DNA of 11,505 nucleotides from Betaproteobacteria bacterium (GTDB taxonomy: Bacteria; Pseudomonadota; Gammaproteobacteria; Burkholderiales; Casimicrobiaceae). The notes under the pieces are model-generated. The model made no database searches. It saw only the letters and a program-made list of their open reading frames with translations, and was not told the DNA's origin. Where the stretch lies: NCBI GenBank assembly GCA_003153335.1, contig PLYG01000456.1, positions 1 to 11,505 on the forward strand, given 5' to 3'. Below, piece after piece: positions 1 to 7,575 of this stretch. Within the stretch, counting starts at the first letter, position 1. Each line of letters begins with the position of its first letter. The position numbers were made by a program, and so were the translations under genes.

Positions 1-818
1 GCACCATGGGCAACGGCATCGCGCAAATTTCCGCCCAGGCGGGGCTCGATGTCCTGATGCTGGACGTCGGCGACGCGGCGCTGCAGCGCGGGATGACTGC
101 GATTTCGGGCAGCCTGGAGCGGTTGGTCAAGAAGGAAAAGATCAGCGCTGCCGACAAAGGCGCGATTCTGAACCGGATCAAGGGTACGACGGCGATCGCC
201 GATCTCGCCGCAGTGGACTATTGCATCGAAGCGGCGACGGAGAACGAGGCGCTCAAGCTCAAGATCCTGATGGACGCGGATAGGGTCCTGCGTCCAGATG
301 CCATCATCGCGACCAATACCTCCTCGATTTCCATCACCAGACTCGCGACCGCGACCGGGCGCCCCGACCGCTTCATCGGCATGCACTTTTTCAATCCGGT
401 CCCGCTGATGGCGCTGGTCGAATTGATCCGTGGCCTGCAGACGTCCGATGTGACGATGGCGACCGCCGATGCGCTGGCCAGACGGCTGGGCAAAGCGCCC
501 ATCACTGTGCGCAACGCACCCGGCTTTGTGGTCAACCGCATACTTTGTCCGATGATCAATGAAGCGATTTTTGCGTATTCGGAAGGACTCGCCAGCGCGG
601 AGGAAATCGACAAGGGCATGAAGCTGGGCTGCAACCATCCGATCGGACCGCTGGCGCTGGCGGACATGATAGGACTCGACGTCATGCTGGCCGTGATGAA
701 GGTGTTCTACGAAGGGTTCAACGATCCCAAGTACCGGCCGGCACCGCTGCTCAAGGAAATGGTCGACGCCGGATATCTGGGACGCAAGAGCGGGCGCGGC
801 TTCTATACCTACGGGTGA
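1..818 (+). CDS. hbd: 3-hydroxybutyryl-CoA dehydrogenase, 5' end cut off by the window edge
   Basis: NAD(P)-dependent oxidation/reduction of 3-hydroxyacyl-CoA to acetoacetyl-CoA (3-hydroxyacyl-CoA dehydrogenase family, Hbd/PaaH type), a soluble enzyme of short-chain fatty acid, butanoate, PHB or phenylacetate metabolism. The frame is open from base 1. The first codons read T-M-G-N-G-I-A, the end of the Rossmann GxGxMGxGIA fingerprint, so only about a dozen N-terminal residues are missing and the ATG at 6 is internal. Counting from that Met, the family signature HFFNPVP begins at His127 (catalytic His), followed by the ELI segment with the partner Glu. NTSS lies before it, and GFVVNRI and the C-terminal dimerisation domain motif NHPIGPLALADMIGLD after it. 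The total length (about 283 residues once completed) is normal. The gene converges on purK with a 34-bp gap. Family is secure; the exact pathway (PHB/butanoate or PaaH) cannot be settled from this window. Confidence 0.93.
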   Translation, partial: TMGNGIAQISAQAGLDVLMLDVGDAALQRGMTAISGSLERLVKKEKISAADKGAILNRIKGTTAIADLAAVDYCIEAATENEALKLKILMDADRVLRPDAIIATNTSSISITRLATATGRPDRFIGMHFFNPVPLMALVELIRGLQTSDVTMATADALARRLGKAPITVRNAPGFVVNRILCPMINEAIFAYSEGLASAEEIDKGMKLGCNHPIGPLALADMIGLDVMLAVMKVFYEGFNDPKYRPAPLLKEMVDAGYLGRKSGRGFYTYG

Positions 819-840
819 CCGGCGGTCTGCCGCCGGCCTT
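819..840 (+). terminator. possible weak intrinsic terminator after hbd
   Basis: Starting directly after the stop codon, CCGGCGG (819-825) and CCGCCGG (830-836) form a perfect 7-bp GC stem with a TCTG loop, followed by a poor T-tract (CCTTGATT). It sits in the 34-bp gap between two convergent genes. The stem is good but the U-tract is weak, so the call is tentative. Confidence 0.4.
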
Positions 841-852
841 GATTCCAGCCCC

Positions 853-2007
853 TCAGGCATCGGGTATTCCCAGAATGCGCTTGACGCGTGCGGCTGCTGC
901 CAGCGCATCGTCGATCCTGCTGCCGAGACAAGTGACATGGCCCATCTTGCGTGCGCGTCGCGCGTCCCGCTTGCCGTACAGGTGGAGCTTGGCGCGCGGA
1001 TCGGCCAGCACGGTACTCCAGTCCGGTTCGCGCGTCGCTTCGGCGCCAGGCGAGTCGTACCAGACATCGCCCAGCAGATTGACCATCACGGCCGACGTGT
1101 GCTGCGACGTATCGCCCAGCGGCAGGCCGGCGAGCACCCGGCACTGCTGCTCGAATTGCGAAGTGAAGGAGCCGTCGATTGACCAGTGGCCGCTGTTGTG
1201 CGGGCGCGGCGCCATTTCGTTGATCAAGAGACGGCCGCCGGTGGTCACGAACATTTCCACGCACAGCACGCCTACATAGTCGAGACATTCGGCGACGCGC
1301 ATGCCCGCAGCGCGAGCCTGGGCTGCGAGCGAATCCGGAATGCGGGCCGGCACGATGGAAACATCGAGAATGCCATTGCGGTGCCCGTTCTCCGCAATCG
1401 ACCACACGGCGGTCTGGCCCGAAGCAGAGCGCGCAACCAGAATCGAGATTTCCAGGGCAAGCGCCACGCGCTGCTCCAGCACGCAAGGCTGCGCGTGCAA
1501 ACTGCAAAACGCGTTCGCGACGTCTGCTTCGGTTTGGACGTGGACCTGGCCCTTGCCGTCATAGCCCAGTCGCGCAGTCTTGACAATGCCGGGCAGCAGT
1601 CCCGGCGGGATGCCGGCGCAAGCGGACGCGCTGTTCAGTACGCGAAACGGCGCGACGGCAAAGCCGTTGTCCGCCAGGAAGGTTTTTTCCTGCCCCCTGT
1701 CCTGGGCAACGCGCACAGCCTGCGCGGACGGACGCGCCGGGATCTGCAGGGCAAGCTGCTCCAGTGCGCCGGCGGGAACATTCTCGAATTCGGTCGTCAC
1801 TGCTGCGCAGGCACGCGCCAGCTCCGCGAGCGCCTCGGGGTCCTCGTACTTGGCCGGCAGATGCCGATCCGCGACGGCGCCGGCCGGACTGAGCGTATCC
1901 GGATCGAGCACCAGGACTTTGTAGCCCAGCGCCTGGGCGGCGTGGGTGAACATGCGGCCCAGTTGCCCACCGCCCAACATGCCAAGCCAGGAACCCGGAG
2001 GGATCAT
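853..2007 (-). CDS. purK: 5-(carboxyamino)imidazole ribonucleotide synthase PurK
   Basis: ATP-grasp enzyme that carboxylates 5-aminoimidazole ribonucleotide with ATP and bicarbonate to N5-CAIR in de novo purine synthesis; cytosolic. The 384-residue product has the full PurK architecture. The N-terminal preATP-grasp loop is LGGGQLGRM (11-19) and the EFENVP motif is at 73-78. The ATP-binding P-loop-like KTARLGYDGKGQ is at 143-154, and the metal-binding acidic residues are E251 and N263/E264 in NEMAPRPHNSGHW. A C-terminal LHLYGK segment follows, typical of PurK. Family proteins are usually 355-395 residues, so it is full length. The ATG at 2007 is the only sensible start: an in-frame stop lies four codons upstream. 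No good Shine-Dalgarno is visible. It follows purE on the same strand after a 123-bp gap, so co-transcription is likely but not overlapping. PurE supplies the next step. Confidence 0.97.
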   Translation of the reverse strand: MIPPGSWLGMLGGGQLGRMFTHAAQALGYKVLVLDPDTLSPAGAVADRHLPAKYEDPEALAELARACAAVTTEFENVPAGALEQLALQIPARPSAQAVRVAQDRGQEKTFLADNGFAVAPFRVLNSASACAGIPPGLLPGIVKTARLGYDGKGQVHVQTEADVANAFCSLHAQPCVLEQRVALALEISILVARSASGQTAVWSIAENGHRNGILDVSIVPARIPDSLAAQARAAGMRVAECLDYVGVLCVEMFVTTGGRLLINEMAPRPHNSGHWSIDGSFTSQFEQQCRVLAGLPLGDTSQHTSAVMVNLLGDVWYDSPGAEATREPDWSTVLADPRAKLHLYGKRDARRARKMGHVTCLGSRIDDALAAAARVKRILGIPDA

Positions 2008-2073
2008 CGAGGCGTATCAGGCGAACGAGGGCTGCGGCGACGTGCAGCCGTCACGGACATGGGCGCAGCGTGA

Positions 2074-2097
2074 CGTGGCGTGGCGTGGCGTGGCGTG
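2074..2097. repeat. pentanucleotide tandem repeat (CGTGG, 4.8 copies)
   Basis: Four full CGTGG units plus CGTG run without mismatch in the 123-bp spacer between purE and purK. On the coding (-) strand it reads as repeated CCACG. It lies 67 bp upstream of the purK ATG. It may be a slippage-prone microsatellite; no other motif or gene was recognised in the spacer. Confidence 0.8.
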
Positions 2098-2130
2098 AGA
2101 CGATGGTTTTCTGGCATGGGCCAGCATGGC

Positions 2131-2670
2131 TCACGACGCCGGCGGCAAGGTCACCGCCTGCGCCAGCGCGGTCTGCTCGGCGCGAAACACGTCAAGGCGC
2201 TCGCGCAGCAAGGCATTCGTGTTGGCGAGCAGCGCAACGGCGAACAGGCCCGCGTTGGCGGCGCCCGCCCCTCCGATGGCAAAGGTCGCGACCGGAATGC
2301 CCTTGGGCATTTGCACAATCGACAGCAGCGAGTCCTCGCCGCGCAAGTACCTGGACGGGATCGGGACCCCAAGCACCGGGATGCTGGTCTTGGCCGCGAG
2401 CATGCCGGGAAGATGGGCCGCCCCGCCTGCGCCCGCAACGATGCATTGCAGGCCGCGGTCCCGGGCGCGCTCGGCATAGGCGAACATGGCGTCGGGCATC
2501 CTGTGCGCAGACAGGACTTTGGCTTCAAACGGAATGCCGAATGCCTCGAGCTGGGCGCACGCATGCTTCATCACGTCCCAATCGCTCTGGCTGCCCATCA
2601 CGACACCGACGACAGGTTTGGAAAGCGGAAGGGGATCGTCAACCAATTGGGTACTCGCGCGCTGTTTCAC
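2131..2670 (-). CDS. purE: N5-carboxyaminoimidazole ribonucleotide mutase PurE (class I)
   Basis: Converts N5-CAIR, the product of PurK, to 4-carboxy-AIR in purine biosynthesis; a cytosolic homo-octamer in the known family. The 179-residue product shows GSQSDW (26-31) at the nucleotide-binding N-terminus and SAHRMP with the catalytic His56. It also has AGAGGAAHLPGM (79-90), VLGVP, and the closing LLSIVQMPKGIPVATF followed by AGAANAGL. The start is a GTG: the codon before it is a TGA stop, and the only other candidate before the first beta strand is a TTG at codon 9. There is no clear Shine-Dalgarno for the GTG, and a plausible -10 box lies only 10 bp upstream, so a very short or absent leader is possible. 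Class I PurE with a neighbouring PurK is the standard bacterial two-enzyme route. Confidence 0.97.
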   Translation of the reverse strand: MKQRASTQLVDDPLPLSKPVVGVVMGSQSDWDVMKHACAQLEAFGIPFEAKVLSAHRMPDAMFAYAERARDRGLQCIVAGAGGAAHLPGMLAAKTSIPVLGVPIPSRYLRGEDSLLSIVQMPKGIPVATFAIGGAGAANAGLFAVALLANTNALLRERLDVFRAEQTALAQAVTLPPAS

Positions 2671-2680
2671 TCAGACCGTG

Positions 2681-2709
2681 ATTGTAGCCGAAGCTGCACG
2701 CGGTTGAAA
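2681..2709 (-). promoter_or_regulatory. candidate promoter for purE(K)
   Basis: On the - strand, TTTCAA (2709-2704), a 17-bp spacer and TACAAT (2686-2681, 5 of 6 to TATAAT) fit a sigma70 promoter with a good -10 and a weak -35. The expected start point lies about 4 nt before the purE GTG. The same 107-bp divergent region must drive slt on the + strand. There TTGAAA (2704-2709) and TACACT (2737-2742) are visible but not correctly spaced with each other, so I call no slt promoter. Confidence 0.4.
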
Positions 2710-2762
2710 CGCAACACGGTCGGGCTTGTCTAGGCCTACACTGTTAGCGACAATGCAGTCTT

Positions 2763-2768
2763 AGGTGG
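2763..2768 (+). promoter_or_regulatory. ribosome binding site that decides the slt start
   Basis: AGGTGG (5 of 6 to AGGAGG) abuts the first ATG at 2769 with no spacer but lies 9 nt before the second in-frame ATG at 2778. The second ATG is therefore the likelier start. It also gives a neat signal peptide beginning MSKSRGW. Confidence 0.6.
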
Positions 2769-2777
2769 ATGAAAAAA

Positions 2778-4760
2778 ATGAGCAAGTCACGGGGATGGAT
2801 ACTGAGTATGCTGCTTGTGGCAGCCATGGTCGCGGGCGCGCAGGCCGCGCCAGGTACGTCGGCGGCGCAGGCGGACCGCGATTTTCTGGCGGCGCGGGAC
2901 GCGTTTCGCGCCGGCGACGCAGCCAAACTGGACAAGCTTGCGTCACTACTCGATGGCCATCCGCTCGCGTCCTACGCGCGGTATTGGCAGTTGAAGGGCC
3001 ATATCGACGATGCGGACGCGGTGCGTCGCTTCCTGGCCGACAATCGCGATTCGTTGCTTGCCGACCGGTTGCGCAGCCACTGGCTGAAGGCGCTGGGCAA
3101 GAACGGCGCCTGGGACCTGTTTGCTCAGGAATATCCGCTCGCACAGGCGGAGGACACCGAGCTCGTCTGCTACGCCCTGCAACAGCGCCTGATCACGCAG
3201 CGTACCGAAGCCCTGGCGGAGGCGAAGCCGTTGTGGTTCACCGGGTCCGAGACGCCGGAATCATGCGATCCGCTGTTCGATGCGATGCTGGACAAGGGCG
3301 GGCTGAACGAGCGCGATGTGTGGGCCCGGTTCCAGCTTGCGGCGGACGCGGGCAATTTCACGCTGGCGCAACGGATCAACGGCAAGCTCGTGCCCCAGCA
3401 CCAGATTCCACCCAAAGACCTCGAACGGGCCAATCGCGATCCGGAACGGCTGCTGTCGAAGAACGAGTTCAAGGGCGCAACGGTCGCCGGCCGCGAACTC
3501 GCCCTGTACGGATTGCAGCGCGCGGTGTCCAGGTCGGCGCGCAGCAGTCTTGACGGGGTGGCCGACGCCTGGCGCAAAGCGCGCAAGCAACTTCCCGCCG
3601 GCGTTGCGCAGACCGGCAATGGCGTGATCGCCTACGCCGCGGCGCGGCGGCTGGCGCCGGATGCACTCGCATGGTATCGCGAGGCAGGCGGCGCTCGACT
3701 GTCCGACAACCAACTCGCCTGGAAAACGCGCGCTGCACTGCGCGAACAGGCCTGGGATGACGTCCTGAACGCGATTGCGGCAATGAGCGCAACCCAGCAG
3801 CAGGACCCGGCATGGCGCTACTGGAAGGCGCGTGCGTTGGGCGCGCGCGGCCACGCAGCCGAGGCGCGGGCCTTGCTGGAGTTTCTGGCCTACGACGTCT
3901 CGTTCTACGGACTGCTTGCCTCGGATGAGACAGGCATCATCGCCAACCCCAAGAGCGACCCGATCCTGCCCACGCCGGCGGAACTGGCCGATCTGGACAC
4001 CCTCCCCTCGGTGCAGCGAATGCTGAAATTCTATCAGCTCGACCTGCGCCCCGAAGCGCTGCGCGAATGGATCTGGACCATACGCAACTTCGATGACCGC
4101 GAGCGGCTGATCGCGGCGCAGTATGCGCTTTCACGGGGCTTGTTCGACCGCGCGATCAACACCGCCGATACGACAATAGTGCGCCACGATTTCGCGCTGC
4201 GCTACATGGCCCCGTACAAGGATGCCCTGATGGAGGCGGCGCAGCAGACCGGCCTGGACGAGGCGTTGATTTTCGGACTGGTCAGGCAGGAGAGCCGCTT
4301 TCGCGCCGACGCTGTCTCCAGCGCCGGCGCGGTGGGGCTGATGCAACTGATGCCACCGACCGCGAAGTGGGTCGCCAAGCAGCTCGGCAAGACGGACTAT
4401 CGCCCCTCGCAGATCGGCGACGTCGCGACCAACGCGAAGTTCGGCGCCTACTATTTCAAATACTGGCTGGACCGGTTCGACAATCTTTCCCTGCTGGCAA
4501 TTGCGGGGTACAACGCGGGTCCGGGGCGTGCCCAGGCGTGGCGCAGCACCCAGCCGATCGAGGGTGCGATTTACGCCGAAACGATTCCGTTCAATGAAAC
4601 GCGCGACTACGTTAAGAAGGTGCTCGCCAATGCAGTCCTTTACTCGCGTCAGTTCGGGTCTGCCGGGCCGTCGTTGAAGCAGCGCCTCGCGGTTATTCCG
4701 CCTCGCGGCGGCAAACTGGACGAAATCGCGGCCGTGGGTCAAGCGGAGACCGAGAAATGA
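2778..4760 (+). CDS. slt: soluble lytic murein transglycosylase (Slt70 family)
   Basis: Periplasmic enzyme that cleaves the MurNAc-GlcNAc bond of peptidoglycan, leaving 1,6-anhydro-MurNAc ends. The 660-residue product starts with a signal peptide (MSKSRGW, a hydrophobic core, then AQA before the probable cleavage at about 22-24). A long alpha-helical superhelix like the Slt70 ring (about 30-480) follows, then a C-terminal GH23 SLT domain. This carries RQESRF with catalytic Glu505, GLMQLMPPTA from Gly520, and GYNAG at 577-581. Length matches E. coli Slt70 (about 645). The start at 2778 is chosen from Shine-Dalgarno spacing; the ATG at 2769 would add three residues. It is the first gene of a three-gene operon, its TGA overlapping the next ATG. 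It is a full-length exo/endo-type transglycosylase rather than a small MltC-like form, and no transmembrane anchor beyond the signal is seen. Confidence 0.95.
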   Translation: MSKSRGWILSMLLVAAMVAGAQAAPGTSAAQADRDFLAARDAFRAGDAAKLDKLASLLDGHPLASYARYWQLKGHIDDADAVRRFLADNRDSLLADRLRSHWLKALGKNGAWDLFAQEYPLAQAEDTELVCYALQQRLITQRTEALAEAKPLWFTGSETPESCDPLFDAMLDKGGLNERDVWARFQLAADAGNFTLAQRINGKLVPQHQIPPKDLERANRDPERLLSKNEFKGATVAGRELALYGLQRAVSRSARSSLDGVADAWRKARKQLPAGVAQTGNGVIAYAAARRLAPDALAWYREAGGARLSDNQLAWKTRAALREQAWDDVLNAIAAMSATQQQDPAWRYWKARALGARGHAAEARALLEFLAYDVSFYGLLASDETGIIANPKSDPILPTPAELADLDTLPSVQRMLKFYQLDLRPEALREWIWTIRNFDDRERLIAAQYALSRGLFDRAINTADTTIVRHDFALRYMAPYKDALMEAAQQTGLDEALIFGLVRQESRFRADAVSSAGAVGLMQLMPPTAKWVAKQLGKTDYRPSQIGDVATNAKFGAYYFKYWLDRFDNLSLLAIAGYNAGPGRAQAWRSTQPIEGAIYAETIPFNETRDYVKKVLANAVLYSRQFGSAGPSLKQRLAVIPPRGGKLDEIAAVGQAETEK

Positions 4761-5695
4761 AGCACGACAAGATCGTTGTCCTGGGTGGATCGGGGTTTGT
4801 GGGCCGCCACGTGGTGAGCGCTCTGGTGAGCCAGGAGCGTGAAGTTATCGTGCCCACCAGGGCGCGCGAGCACGCCAAGGCGTTGTTTCTCCTGCCGCGT
4901 GTGCAGATTCCCGAGGTCGATGTGCGGGATGCTGCGGCGCTCGCCGATGCCATCCACGGGGCGGACGCGATGATCAATCTGATCGGCGTCCTGCACGAGA
5001 CGCGGCGCGCGAGTTTCACCGATATCCATGTCAGGGTGACCGAAGCCGCGATCGAAGCATGCCGCAGGAATGGGATCAAAAGGCTGATCCAGATGAGCGC
5101 GCTCCATGCCGATCCCGGCGGGCCGAGCGCGTACCTGCGCAGCAAGGGTGAAGCGGAAACGCGTGTCGCGGCCTCGGGCCTCGACTGGACTTTGTTCCAG
5201 CCCTCGGTGATTTTCGGGCCGGACGACAGGTTCCTTAACCTGTTTGCAGGGCTGGCCAAATTTCTTCCGGTCATTTATCTGGCCGGGGCCAAGGCCCGCT
5301 TCCAGCCTGTTCATGTCGGTGACGTCGCGGCGGCGATGATCGCCGCGCTGGACGAAGAGAGCACGATCGGTCAACGCTATCCGCTGTGCGGGCCCAAGGT
5401 CTACACCTTGCGCGAGCTCGTCGCGTATGCCTCGGCCCAAGCCGGCTACCGGCGGCGCATTGTCGGTTTGCCTGAGGGTCTTGGAAAGGCGCAGGCCTGG
5501 GTGTTCGAACACCTGCCCGGCAAATTGCTGACGCGTGACAACCTCTTGTCGATGCGCGTGGACAGTGTGTGCAATTGCCCGTTTCCGGCGGTATTCGGTG
5601 GTCCCCCGCGCGCCATGGAAGACACGGTGCCAGGATATTTGTCGCCGACCGGCGAGACGGATTCATTCTCGGTTTACCGCCGCCGCCGTCGGTGA
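4757..5695 (+). CDS. NDUFA9-like NAD(P)-binding atypical SDR
   Basis: Extended/atypical short-chain dehydrogenase of the group usually annotated as complex I NDUFA9 subunit family or NAD-dependent epimerase. The bacterial role is not established, and no respiratory complex I gene is nearby. The 312-residue product has the N-terminal Rossmann fingerprint GGSGFVG (10-16) and NLIGVLHE after beta-4. An SDR-like Tyr126-x3-Lys130 pair (YLRSK) follows, then FQPSVIFGPDD and PVHVGDVA, typical of NmrA/NDUFA9-like proteins. No signal peptide or clear membrane helix is visible. The tail ends in five consecutive arginines (codons CGC/CGT/CGG), which could aid membrane or RNA contact but may be chance in a GC-rich end. 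The ATG overlaps the slt stop (ATGA) with GGAG 8 nt upstream, and the stop overlaps the cca start (GTGA). Together these indicate translational coupling across three genes. Confidence 0.88.
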   Translation: MKHDKIVVLGGSGFVGRHVVSALVSQEREVIVPTRAREHAKALFLLPRVQIPEVDVRDAAALADAIHGADAMINLIGVLHETRRASFTDIHVRVTEAAIEACRRNGIKRLIQMSALHADPGGPSAYLRSKGEAETRVAASGLDWTLFQPSVIFGPDDRFLNLFAGLAKFLPVIYLAGAKARFQPVHVGDVAAAMIAALDEESTIGQRYPLCGPKVYTLRELVAYASAQAGYRRRIVGLPEGLGKAQAWVFEHLPGKLLTRDNLLSMRVDSVCNCPFPAVFGGPPRAMEDTVPGYLSPTGETDSFSVYRRRRR

Positions 5696-6858
5696 AAATC
5701 TATCGGGTCGGCGGATCCGTTCGCGACGAGTTGTTGGGTCTGCCGGTCACGGACCGGGATTACGTTGTCGTGGGGGCTACCCCCGAGGCGATGAGTGCGT
5801 TGGGCTTCCAGCCGGTCGGCCGCGACTTTCCGGTTTTTCTGCATCCGCAAACCCATGAAGAGTATGCGCTTGCCCGCACCGAACGCAAGCAGGGTCGCGG
5901 CCACCAGGGTTTTGTATTTCATGCCGATCCCGGGGTGACCCTGGAAGCCGACCTGCTCCGCCGCGACCTGACCGTCAATGCAATGGCGCGTGACGAGGCT
6001 GGAGTCCTGATCGATCCTTACGGCGGGCAGCGCGACCTTGGATTGCGCACCCTGCGCCACACAAGCCCGGCGTTTGGTGAGGATCCGCTGCGCGTGTTGC
6101 GCGTGGCACGCTTTGCCGCGCGTTTCGGGTTCGCGGTCGCCGAAGAAACGGAAGCGCTGATGCGCGAGCTTGTCGCGCACCGCGAGTTGCGCGATCTATC
6201 ACCCGAGCGGGTGTGGCAGGAACTGGCGCAGGGCCTGGTCGCACGCCTGCCGTCGCGGATGCTGGCGGTCCTCCGGCGTTGCGGTGCGCTGCGTGAAGTT
6301 GCGCCCGAGCTGGACGGACTGTTTGACTCCGTCGGAGCCGGGCAGCAGCCCGACCTGGGTGTAACGACCGCGCTGGCACTGGATCGCGGTGCTGGCGCCG
6401 ACGCCAGCGGGCTCGCGGCCTTGGCGGTTCAGTTCGGCATTGCCGCGCGGCACCTGACGATCGCGCAAGCCGAAGCGCTGGCGGCGCGCCTCTTGGTGAG
6501 CACCGAGTGCCGCGACGCCGCAATCAACGCCATCCGGCATGCGGCGACGCTGGAGCGCGCGGGTACGTTGTCGGCAGAGGAATGGCTGGCGTTGCTGGCC
6601 GGGCTCGACGCGCTGCGCAGGCCGGAGCGCCTGGATGTGCTGCTTGCGGTCCATGCGGCCTGCGCCTTTCCGGGTCCGGAAGAAAGTGCGAACGCGGATC
6701 GAGTCCGCGCGCGGACAACGGCGGCGCTGCAGGTACTCTCCGCGATCGATTACGGTGGGCTGGAGGCCAACGGCGAGACCGGTGTCGCCCAACGCGTCCG
6801 GCAGCTCCGCCTCGGGACGCTGCGGGAATGGCTGGCAAGGATGCCCGCCGGGATTTGA
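5692..6858 (+). CDS. cca: CCA-adding tRNA nucleotidyltransferase with degenerate HD domain
   Basis: Adds or repairs the 3'-terminal CCA of tRNAs using CTP and ATP (class II nucleotidyltransferase); cytosolic. The start is GTG 5692, overlapping the upstream TGA, because the protein then begins MKIYRVGGSVRD exactly like E. coli Cca. The frame is open further upstream but that part reads through the SDR gene. The catalytic head is intact: GGSVRD (7-12), metal-binding D21-R-D23, RRDLTVNA, and the neck motif FGEDPLRVLRVARFAARFGF, then ERVWQEL. The product is 388 residues against 412 in E. coli. The difference falls in the HD phosphohydrolase region: by my alignment the HDLGKG metal motif reads V246-Q247-F-G-I-A, the GIHT histidine is Thr, and the HHGHG segment is missing. 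CCA addition should be retained while 2',3'-cyclic phosphodiesterase, 2'-nucleotidase and phosphatase activities should be lost. There is no Shine-Dalgarno, so translation probably depends on coupling. Confidence 0.94.
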   Translation: MKIYRVGGSVRDELLGLPVTDRDYVVVGATPEAMSALGFQPVGRDFPVFLHPQTHEEYALARTERKQGRGHQGFVFHADPGVTLEADLLRRDLTVNAMARDEAGVLIDPYGGQRDLGLRTLRHTSPAFGEDPLRVLRVARFAARFGFAVAEETEALMRELVAHRELRDLSPERVWQELAQGLVARLPSRMLAVLRRCGALREVAPELDGLFDSVGAGQQPDLGVTTALALDRGAGADASGLAALAVQFGIAARHLTIAQAEALAARLLVSTECRDAAINAIRHAATLERAGTLSAEEWLALLAGLDALRRPERLDVLLAVHAACAFPGPEESANADRVRARTTAALQVLSAIDYGGLEANGETGVAQRVRQLRLGTLREWLARMPAGI

Positions 6859-6898
6859 CAGTAGGGCAATCCGGGGGGGCACAACGGCGGACCGAACG

Positions 6899-7522
6899 CT
6901 ACACTCGATACGCCGTCGTTGTCATCACCTTTGCCGTCATCCGCATGACGGCACGGATCGGCAGCGGCAAGCGAAGAGCGCCATAGTCCTCGGCCATCTG
7001 GGCGTGACCCGCTTCGTCGGTGCGCATCTGCGACACGATGGCCCGGCTGCGCGCATCGCCTTCGGGGAGAGTGTCGAGGTGGCCGCCTAAATGCTGTTCG
7101 ACCTGGCGCTCGGTTTCGGAGAGGAAGCCCAGATTCCAGCGATCTCCCGCCAAGCCGGCGAGGGCGCCCATGGCGAAGGACCCGGCATACCACAGCGGAT
7201 TCAGGAAGCTGGTACGGGCGCCGAGTTCACCCAGGCGGCGCTCGGTCCATGCCAGATGCTCGGTCTCCTCGCGCGCGGCCCGGTCGAGTTGCCCCCGCAG
7301 CATTACGTTGGACGAGGTCATCGCTTGGCCCGCGTACAGCGCCTGGGCGCAGATCTCGCCGCTGTGATTGACGCGCATCAGGCCCGCCGCGTGCGCCTTG
7401 TCCGCGTCCGTCAATTCAGGCGATCCGGTGCGTTCGGCCGGATAGGGACGAACGCTGGTGGAGCCCGTGGCCAGAGTGCGCAGGGCCCGGTCAAAGCCGA
7501 CGATCAAATCATCCATGTTCAT
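6899..7522 (-). CDS. coq7: 2-polyprenyl-3-methyl-6-methoxy-1,4-benzoquinone monooxygenase Coq7
   Basis: Membrane-associated diiron hydroxylase for the C6 hydroxylation that yields demethylubiquinol, the penultimate step of aerobic ubiquinone synthesis. The 207-residue product has the ferritin-like diiron ligand set: Glu56 (NHSGE), Glu86-x2-His89 (EETEH), Glu138 or Glu142 in TERQVEQHL, and Glu170-x2-His173 (DEAGH). The segment WYAGSFAMGALAGLAGD is the conserved hydrophobic, membrane-contacting part. Length is normal for the betaproteobacterial form. The first of two close ATGs (7522 and 7516) is taken because GGTAG lies 9 nt before it. The gene converges on cca. Its start codon is only 14 bp from the porin terminator, so its promoter must overlap or precede that hairpin. 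Ubiquinone use agrees with a proteobacterial host. Confidence 0.96.
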   Translation of the reverse strand: MNMDDLIVGFDRALRTLATGSTSVRPYPAERTGSPELTDADKAHAAGLMRVNHSGEICAQALYAGQAMTSSNVMLRGQLDRAAREETEHLAWTERRLGELGARTSFLNPLWYAGSFAMGALAGLAGDRWNLGFLSETERQVEQHLGGHLDTLPEGDARSRAIVSQMRTDEAGHAQMAEDYGALRLPLPIRAVMRMTAKVMTTTAYRV

Positions 7523-7536
7523 GGTTGCAGACTACC

Positions 7537-7566
7537 AAAAAAAACGGGCGCCCGACCGGGCGCCCG
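7537..7566 (-). terminator. strong intrinsic terminator of the porin gene, directly before coq7
   Basis: Read on the - strand, a 9-bp perfect GC stem (arms 7558-7566 and 7545-7553, loop 7554-7557) is followed by eight consecutive U (7544-7537). Each 10-nt arm, CGGGCGCCCG, is itself palindromic. It lies 42 bp after the porin stop and 14 bp before the coq7 ATG. On the + strand no U-tract follows the stem, so it works in one direction only. Confidence 0.92.
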
Positions 7567-7575
7567 CATGATCAC

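Noticed and set aside
1186..2073. 295-codon + strand frame opposite purK
   Set aside because: It is antisense to purK, which has every family motif; long opposite-strand frames are expected in GC-rich DNA.
5569..5691. Upstream extension of the cca frame from an ATG at 5569
   Set aside because: It lies wholly inside the SDR gene in another frame and matches nothing in Cca, while GTG 5692 aligns exactly with the family N-terminus.
6848..6875. Hairpin between the convergent cca and coq7 genes
   Set aside because: Arms CCGGGATT and AATCCGGG pair with one G-G mismatch, the loop is 12 nt and no T-tract follows on either strand; too weak to call a terminator.
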